Part shown: piece after piece, positions 60,070 to 64,000 of the stretch
Position numbering within the stretch: the first letter of the stretch is position 1
Layout: each line of letters starts with the position of its first letter
NCBI RefSeq assembly: GCF_007995065.1
Contig: NZ_VOQR01000001.1
Location: 1,739,001 to 1,803,000, forward strand
DNA: 64,000 bases
Direction of reading: 5' to 3'
Origin: Sphingomonas ginsenosidivorax
GTDB taxonomy: Bacteria > Pseudomonadota > Alphaproteobacteria > Sphingomonadales > Sphingomonadaceae
The notes under the pieces: generated by a model
The model's input: only the letters and a program-made list of their open reading frames with translations
Database searches by the model: none
Told to the model about the DNA's origin: nothing
Translations under genes and position numbers: made by a program

Positions 60070-60369
60070 ATGGAAGATCTGATGTCCGTCGGCGTCCCCA
60101 TCGTCTCGATCTTCATCGGGCTGCCCTGGGTGATCATGCACTATATCACCAAGTGGAAGCAGGCTCCGAAGATCACCGAGGAGGACGAACGCCTGCTCGA
60201 CGAGCTGCAGATGCTTGCCCGCCGGCTGGAAGATCGGGTCGTCACCGTCGAGCGGATCATCGCCGCCGACAATCCCGACTGGAAGCCGGGCCTGACCAGC
60301 CAGTCCTATCTCGCCGATCGCGAGCCCGAGCGCGCGACCGCCCGTACCCCCTTCGAACGGAGGAATTGA
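60070..60369 (+). CDS. pspB: Phage shock protein B
   Basis: A 99-residue membrane protein. One TM helix near the N-terminus (VGVPIVSIFIGLPWVIMHY) is followed by a cytosolic coiled coil with LARRLEDRVVTVERIIAADNPDW, as in PspB. It works with PspC to release PspA from PspF. It is one base after pspA and is followed by pspC. Its helix LxxRVxxVERI is the motif repeated in the four small genes after pspC. Confidence 0.92.
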   Translation: MEDLMSVGVPIVSIFIGLPWVIMHYITKWKQAPKITEEDERLLDELQMLARRLEDRVVTVERIIAADNPDWKPGLTSQSYLADREPERATARTPFERRN

Positions 60370-60370
60370 G

Positions 60371-60754
60371 ATGTCCGCCAGCCGTACCAAATTCTACCTC
60401 GACAAGCAGAACGCCAAGTACAAGGGCGTCTGCGCAGGGATCGCCGACTATACCGGGGTCGAAGTCCTCTGGGTCCGCGTCGCGATGATCCTGCTGACCT
60501 TCGCCGGCGGCTTCCCATGGACGCTGGTCGCCTATTGGCTGGTCGCCTGGATGGGCGAAGCCAAGCCGATCGGCCTCTACGAGACGCCCGACGACGCCAA
60601 GTTCTGGCAGGGCGTCCGCTCGAACCCGAAGCGCTCGACCGCCGAGGTCCGCAGCAAGTTCCGCGACATCGACCGTCGCCTCGCCGACATCGAGACGCAT
60701 TACACCAGCCGCAGCAGCAACAGCCTCGCGGCAGAGATCGACAGCCTGCGCTGA
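60371..60754 (+). CDS. pspC: Phage shock protein C with extra C-terminal helix
   Basis: A 127-residue protein. The PspC domain (1-75) has YKGVCAGIADYTGVEVLWVR and a TM (VAMILLTFAGGFPWTLVAYWLVA). A ~50-residue C-terminal tail (FRDIDRRLADIETHYTS, ending LAAEIDSLR) is helical and similar to the ends of the small genes that follow. Enteric PspC is also ~120 residues. It partners PspB. Confidence 0.92.
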   Translation: MSASRTKFYLDKQNAKYKGVCAGIADYTGVEVLWVRVAMILLTFAGGFPWTLVAYWLVAWMGEAKPIGLYETPDDAKFWQGVRSNPKRSTAEVRSKFRDIDRRLADIETHYTSRSSNSLAAEIDSLR

Positions 60755-60778
60755 GGCGCGGCCAACAGGGGACGGACA

Positions 60779-61075
60779 ATGAGTTGGGGTGGACCGGGTT
60801 TCGTCATTGCGATCATCGCGATCTCGACCCTTGGCTGGGTGGTCAACACCTGGATCCGCGCGAAGCACGGCTATGCGCTGGAAGACGAATGGAGCGGCGA
60901 GACGCACAAGCCCAATCCGGATGGCGATCGCCAGGTCCAGCTGCTGAGCAGCGAGAACGAGCGACTCAACGGCCAGGTCTCGCGCCTCGAGGAACGGATC
61001 GCGGTCCTCGAACGCATCGCCACCGATCCCGCCGAGCGTACCGCGCGCGAGATCGACGCACTCCGCGACCGATAA
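60779..61075 (+). CDS. PspB-like small membrane protein (paralogue 1)
   Basis: A 98-residue protein with an N-terminal TM (PGFVIAIIAISTLGWVV), a short polar linker and a coiled coil with RLEERIAVLERIATD, ending AREIDALRDR. The topology and coiled coil resemble PspB. GGGG lies before the ATG. It is in the psp transcript 24 bases after pspC and its function is unknown. With the next three genes it forms a tandem family of related but divergent proteins. Confidence 0.8.
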   Translation: MSWGGPGFVIAIIAISTLGWVVNTWIRAKHGYALEDEWSGETHKPNPDGDRQVQLLSSENERLNGQVSRLEERIAVLERIATDPAERTAREIDALRDR

Positions 61076-61086
61076 GGATCACGACG

Positions 61087-61362
61087 ATGGACGGATTTAC
61101 GGTCTTCATGCTCGCGATCATCTGCGTCGGCCTGCCCGTCACGCTCGGGATCGGCGGCGAGATGTTCAAGAGCTGGATGCGGCACAAGGAAACGATGGCG
61201 ACCGCGCTCAACGCGCAGACCGCCGAGAAGGCAGCGCAATATGCGGCGCATACCGAGCGGCTCGAACAGCGCGTCCGCGTGCTGGAGCGCCTCGCCACCG
61301 ACCGCGGCATCGCGGTCGCCGACGACATCGAGCGGCTGCGCGACGCGCGCCCGGTCAACTAG
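61087..61362 (+). CDS. PspB-like small membrane protein (paralogue 2)
   Basis: A 91-residue protein with TM (FMLAIICVGLPVTLGIGG), then WMRHKETMATALNAQTAEKA and the coiled coil LEQRVRVLERLATD, ending ADDIERLRDARPVN. I chose the ATG at 61087, 12 bases after the previous stop. Same layout as PspB; its role is likely an additional membrane-stress partner. Confidence 0.78.
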   Translation: MDGFTVFMLAIICVGLPVTLGIGGEMFKSWMRHKETMATALNAQTAEKAAQYAAHTERLEQRVRVLERLATDRGIAVADDIERLRDARPVN

Positions 61363-61374
61363 AGGATAGGACCC

Positions 61375-61614
61375 ATGAACCCTTTCACAATGGTCGTCTG
61401 CATCGTCCTGATCGCAGCCGTCGCCAAGGTCATGCGCGAACGCTACCGCGCGATGGGATCGCAGATCGTCCCGACCGAAAGCCTCGACACGCAGCGGCTG
61501 CGCGACGAGGTCCGCCAGATGAAGGAGCGCATCCAGGTGCTGGAGCGCGTGATCACCGACAACCACAAGAGCGTCGATCTCGACCGAGAGATCGAGCGGC
61601 TCCGCGACCGCTAG
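61375..61614 (+). CDS. PspB-like small membrane protein (paralogue 3)
   Basis: A 79-residue protein: short TM (FTMVVCIVLIAAVAKVMRER), polar stretch, and coiled coil MKERIQVLERVITD followed by DREIERLRDR. It is 12 bases after the previous gene, with AGAGGATAGG before the ATG. The repeat motif is the clearest match to paralogue 1. Confidence 0.78.
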   Translation: MNPFTMVVCIVLIAAVAKVMRERYRAMGSQIVPTESLDTQRLRDEVRQMKERIQVLERVITDNHKSVDLDREIERLRDR

Positions 61615-61624
61615 GGAGGCGGAC

Positions 61625-61861
61625 ATGACCGACCCGAACGTCTATATCACGCTCGCGCTTTCCGGCCTCGCCGGGCTCGCGATGGTCGTCGCCGGCGGCC
61701 TGTCCGGATGGCGCGGCTGGCTCACGCTGCGGCGGATGGAACTGGCGGCGCACGACGGCGAATCGCCGCTGGCTCCCACCGCCGGCGCCCGCATCGAGAT
61801 CGCTGACCTCAAGGAACGCATCAAGAAGCTCGAGGCCATCGCCGCCGGGGTGGATCTGTAG
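61625..61861 (+). CDS. PspB-like small membrane protein (paralogue 4)
   Basis: A 78-residue protein with TM (TLALSGLAGLAMVVAGGLSG), a basic amphipathic segment and a short coiled coil LKERIKKLEAIAAG. It lacks the final EIxxLRDR motif. GGGAGGCGGAC precedes the ATG. It is the last gene of the psp operon, ending in front of a palindrome pair. Confidence 0.72.
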   Translation: MTDPNVYITLALSGLAGLAMVVAGGLSGWRGWLTLRRMELAAHDGESPLAPTAGARIEIADLKERIKKLEAIAAGVDL

Positions 61862-61867
61862 GCCTCA

Positions 61868-61988
61868 ATCCTCCCCCGCCAGGGGGAGGTGGCGCCGAAG
61901 GCGTCGGAGGGGGCGGACACGGAACCTCTGTCGCCCTTTCCGCCCCCTCCGACAGCTTCGCTGCCACCTCCCCCTTGCGGGGGAGGAT
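61868..61988. repeat. Paired intergenic palindrome after the psp operon
   Basis: ATCCTCCCCCGCCAGGGGGA at 61868 and its inverted copy ending CCCCCTTGCGGGGGAGGAT at 61988 enclose further inverted GGTGGCGCCGAAGGCGTCGG / TCCGACAGCTTCGCTGCCACC arms. It is the longest pair (121 bp) and a different core subtype. It lies between convergent genes, so it probably terminates both. Confidence 0.8.
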
Positions 61989-61995
61989 CGAACCC

Positions 61996-62916
61996 CTAGC
62001 GCGTCTCGAACGCGCGCAACCCCGGACCCAGCCGGTTCGTCCCCAGCGCCAGTTTGTCATGGCTATAGTCCGCGACGAACGCAGGGCTGGTCTTGTCCCC
62101 CGGCGACAACCGCGCGTCATTGTCCTCGACGCGCAGCCCCGTCGACCGATAGGTCCGGGCCTCCGCCGCGACCACGATCAGTCCGGTGTGGTTCTCCTTC
62201 GCGGTCCCCTGGACGAAGGCGTTGCGCGCGATCAGCCCCGTCGATCCTTCGGACAGGTCGATCATGTAGTTGGTCTTCTTGCCCGCGGTGTCGTCGAAGC
62301 TGTTGTCGGTGATCGACACGGTGGGCGCACGCAGCTTGACGTAATGCCCGCCGGTGCCGCGCTCGAACCGCGAATGCGTGATCGTCACGCTACCCTTGTT
62401 GGCCAGGTAGATGGCGTGCGAGCAGCTCGGCGATTCGTCGCACTGGCCGAGCCCCGAAAAGGTCGACCGGTCGATCGTGATCCGCTGTCCCGCGGGCTGG
62501 CCGCCGAGGATCCCCTCCTGGCTGTTGAGGAACATCGAATTGCTCACCGCCAGGTCGCCCATCTCGGTGCGGATCCCGGCGCCGTTGCCGTCGCTGACGC
62601 GCAGGTTGCGGAAGACGATGCCGTCGACCACCGACCCCTGCCCGCGCAGCACCAGCACCGCCTTGTCCTCGCACGGCACGCCGTCGAAGATCACGCTGCC
62701 GGGCTCGGCCGCCTTGAAGGTGATGTGGCCGCCCGCTTGCACCGCACATTCGCGGTAGGTCCCCGGCGCGATCAGGATGGTCGCCGTGCCTAGCCGCACC
62801 GAATCGACCGCGTCCTGCAGCGTCGCGAAACCCTGCCCCCCGATGGTGAACGGTGCAGGCCCCGCGGCAAACGCGGGAGCGGCGAGGAGCGACAGCGCGA
62901 GCAACGATCGTTTCAT
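61996..62916 (-). CDS. Exported right-handed beta-helix protein
   Basis: A 306-residue protein with a Sec signal (MKRSLLALSLLAAPAFAAG). A beta-helix body follows with repeating VxxNxF / IxxSxF coils (LAVSNSMFLNS, ITIDRSTFSGL, VTITHSRFERG, VSITDNSFDD), and LQDAVDSVRLGTATILIAPG at the start, as in pectate-lyase-like/NosD-type proteins. It may bind or cleave a polysaccharide; no catalytic triad is identifiable. AAGGA lies about 8 bases before the ATG at 62916. Four cysteines pair as CDESPSC and two others. Confidence 0.82.
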   Translation of the reverse strand: MKRSLLALSLLAAPAFAAGPAPFTIGGQGFATLQDAVDSVRLGTATILIAPGTYRECAVQAGGHITFKAAEPGSVIFDGVPCEDKAVLVLRGQGSVVDGIVFRNLRVSDGNGAGIRTEMGDLAVSNSMFLNSQEGILGGQPAGQRITIDRSTFSGLGQCDESPSCSHAIYLANKGSVTITHSRFERGTGGHYVKLRAPTVSITDNSFDDTAGKKTNYMIDLSEGSTGLIARNAFVQGTAKENHTGLIVVAAEARTYRSTGLRVEDNDARLSPGDKTSPAFVADYSHDKLALGTNRLGPGLRAFETR

Positions 62917-63092
62917 GGGAAAATCCTTTCGGCCCGGCCTGCACGCGCGCGAACCCGCAACGCCAGCCTCTTTCGCAGTTAACGCGCGCGCGGTGCGGAT
63001 GGAATGCTTGCCGGCACGCCCGGGTGTCTCGGAACGGCGCACTAGCGCCTCGTCGTATCCGTAGATATCCGTAGCCCTGCCATCCCCACCCC

Positions 63093-63191
63093 CCGTCATC
63101 CCCGCGAAGGCGGGGATCCAGACTGGCTGACTGCGCGGTTCCAGCCTCCAGCGTTCGAGGTTCTGGATCCCCGCTTCCGCGGGGATGACGG
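63093..63191. repeat. Paired intergenic palindrome
   Basis: CCGTCATCCCCGCGAAGGCG + GGGATCCAGA and its inverted copy TCTGGATCCCCGCTTCCGCG + GGGATGACGG. It lies between the divergent beta-helix and antiporter genes, where it cannot terminate either, so the family is not limited to 3' ends. The rest of the 429-base gap shows no gene. Confidence 0.8.
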
Positions 63192-63345
63192 CAGTGTCGG
63201 CGGACGACGGAGTATATGCAGTGACCGTCATCGCCATACGCGGTGACGGTCACGCACCATCCCATTGAACGCACGCGGATCTCCCAATACCATAGCGCCA
63301 GCGACAGCCGGCGGGCCGACCCGACCGAGCGACGGGGGGACGCAC

Positions 63346-64000
63346 GTGCACGCCATGACGCCGACGGAGGTCTTCCTCCTCGCGATGCTGATCATTTTCA
63401 CAGTGCCGTATCTGGTGTGGCGGGTGCTCCGCACCGATTACTGGGCGCCGCTGGTCGTGGTGCAGATCATCGGCGGCATCCTGCTCGGGCCGGGCGTGCT
63501 CGGCGCGCTCTACCCCGATTATTACGCGACGATCTTCACGCCAGCGACCTTGGGCTCGCTCAACGGCGTCGCCTGGTGGGCGGTGATGATGTTCGTCTGG
63601 GTCGCGGGCATCGAGCTCGACCTCGGCGAGGCCTGGGCGCGGCGCGGCGAGACCGGGGTCACCGCAGGGCTCGCGCTCGCGGTCCCTCTGGTGACCGGCA
63701 GTATAGCCGCCGTGCTGATGCTCCGCCTCCCCGGCTGGCAGGGCCCGTCGGGTGCCACCTGGCAGGTGATCCTCGGCATCGGCATGGCCTGCGCGGTCAC
63801 CGCGCTGCCGATCCTCGTGCTGTTCCTCGAAAAGCTCGAGATTCTGCGCCAACCCATCGGCCAGCGCATCCTGCGCTACGCCAGCCTCGACGACATCGCG
63901 ATCTGGGGCGTGCTCGCGCTGATCCTGCTCGACTGGGAGCGCGTCGGCCGACAGGGCGGCTTCCTGATCGGCTTCGCGGTCGCGACGATCCTAGTGCGCA
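63346..64000 (+). CDS. Cation:proton antiporter (CPA2/Kef type), partial
   Basis: The 5' 218 codons of a membrane antiporter cut off by the window end. Successive hydrophobic spans are visible, with IIGGILLGPGVLG (the CPA2 GxxLGPxxLG signature), VWVAGIELDLGEAW (FxxGxE-type) and the acidic pair in ASLDDIAIWG. It exchanges Na+ or K+ for protons. The GTG start at 63346 has GGGGGGA at 5 bases; the ATG at 63355 is possible. Kef-type C-terminal regulatory domains would lie outside the window. Confidence 0.85.
   Translation, partial: MHAMTPTEVFLLAMLIIFTVPYLVWRVLRTDYWAPLVVVQIIGGILLGPGVLGALYPDYYATIFTPATLGSLNGVAWWAVMMFVWVAGIELDLGEAWARRGETGVTAGLALAVPLVTGSIAAVLMLRLPGWQGPSGATWQVILGIGMACAVTALPILVLFLEKLEILRQPIGQRILRYASLDDIAIWGVLALILLDWERVGRQGGFLIGFAVATILVR

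Noticed and set aside
1..64000. CRISPR arrays, tRNA or rRNA genes, insertion sequences
   Set aside because: No regularly spaced direct repeats, no cloverleaf-like sequence with a T-loop motif, and no transposase-like protein; the repeats present are inverted palindrome pairs.

Overview
The window is high-GC (about two-thirds G+C by eye) alphaproteobacterial chromosome. It is most likely from a Sphingomonas-type member of the Sphingomonadales, judging by gene content: an HPr-rel-A operon, an extended pspABC operon, an EpsC-type serine acetyltransferase upstream of a DUF2794 gene, and many paired GC-rich intergenic palindromes. No phage, insertion sequence, CRISPR array, rRNA or tRNA was seen. 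Genes are dense, many start and stop codons overlap (ATGA, GTGA, TGATG), and almost everything looks like native chromosome.

Layout. 0-5.9 kb: glutathione transferase, a PAS/winged-helix protein, a phospholipase D-like enzyme, DNA polymerase IV, and an unusual membrane protein with a C-terminal SET domain. 5.9-13.3 kb (minus strand): a CHASE4-like histidine kinase coupled to a receiver-GGDEF-EAL protein, a ROK sugar kinase, and an M48 metalloprotease/lipoprotein operon. 13.4-18.5 kb: Dps, glmU-glmS, and gph-vanZ. 18.5-21.3 kb (minus): an HPr-rel-A type operon (PqqD-like protein, HprK-like kinase, nucleotidyltransferase-like protein) preceded by a small exported protein. 21.4-28.8 kb: a complete phosphate-starvation operon phoR-pstSCAB-phoU-phoB with a Pho box at the phoR/pstS junction. 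29-37 kb: secreted Ala/Pro-rich and FAS1 proteins, cysE, a divergent OxyR-AhpC-AhpD peroxide module with an operator between the genes, and moaE/moaD/pgsA. 37-44.4 kb: an LplT-like MFS protein, a NUDIX-DUF47 reading frame next to a Pit phosphate transporter, and an mprF-virJ/acvB pair for lysyl-phosphatidylglycerol. 44.5-52.3 kb: an acyltransferase-SGNH protein, malate synthase G, a TolA-like protein, and a comF-grxC-nitrilase operon divergent from a methyltransferase. 52.3-56.5 kb: an EAL / TPR-hybrid kinase / receiver signalling operon. 57.3-62 kb: superoxide dismutase, then PspF divergent from a sigma-54-driven psp operon that continues past pspABC into four further short TM-plus-coiled-coil genes. 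The window ends in a beta-helix protein and a truncated CPA2 antiporter.

The best candidates for under-described biology are: (1) the extended Psp envelope-stress operon, with a 44-residue leader gene and four PspB-like paralogues that share a C-terminal helix motif also present on PspC; (2) the HPr-rel-A operon with an adjacent Tat-type exported protein as a possible client; (3) the membrane-SET fusion; (4) the uninterrupted NUDIX-DUF47 frame; and (5) a dispersed family of roughly 80-120 bp paired palindromes found between genes throughout the window. All assignments come from reading motifs and gene order. No database search was run.
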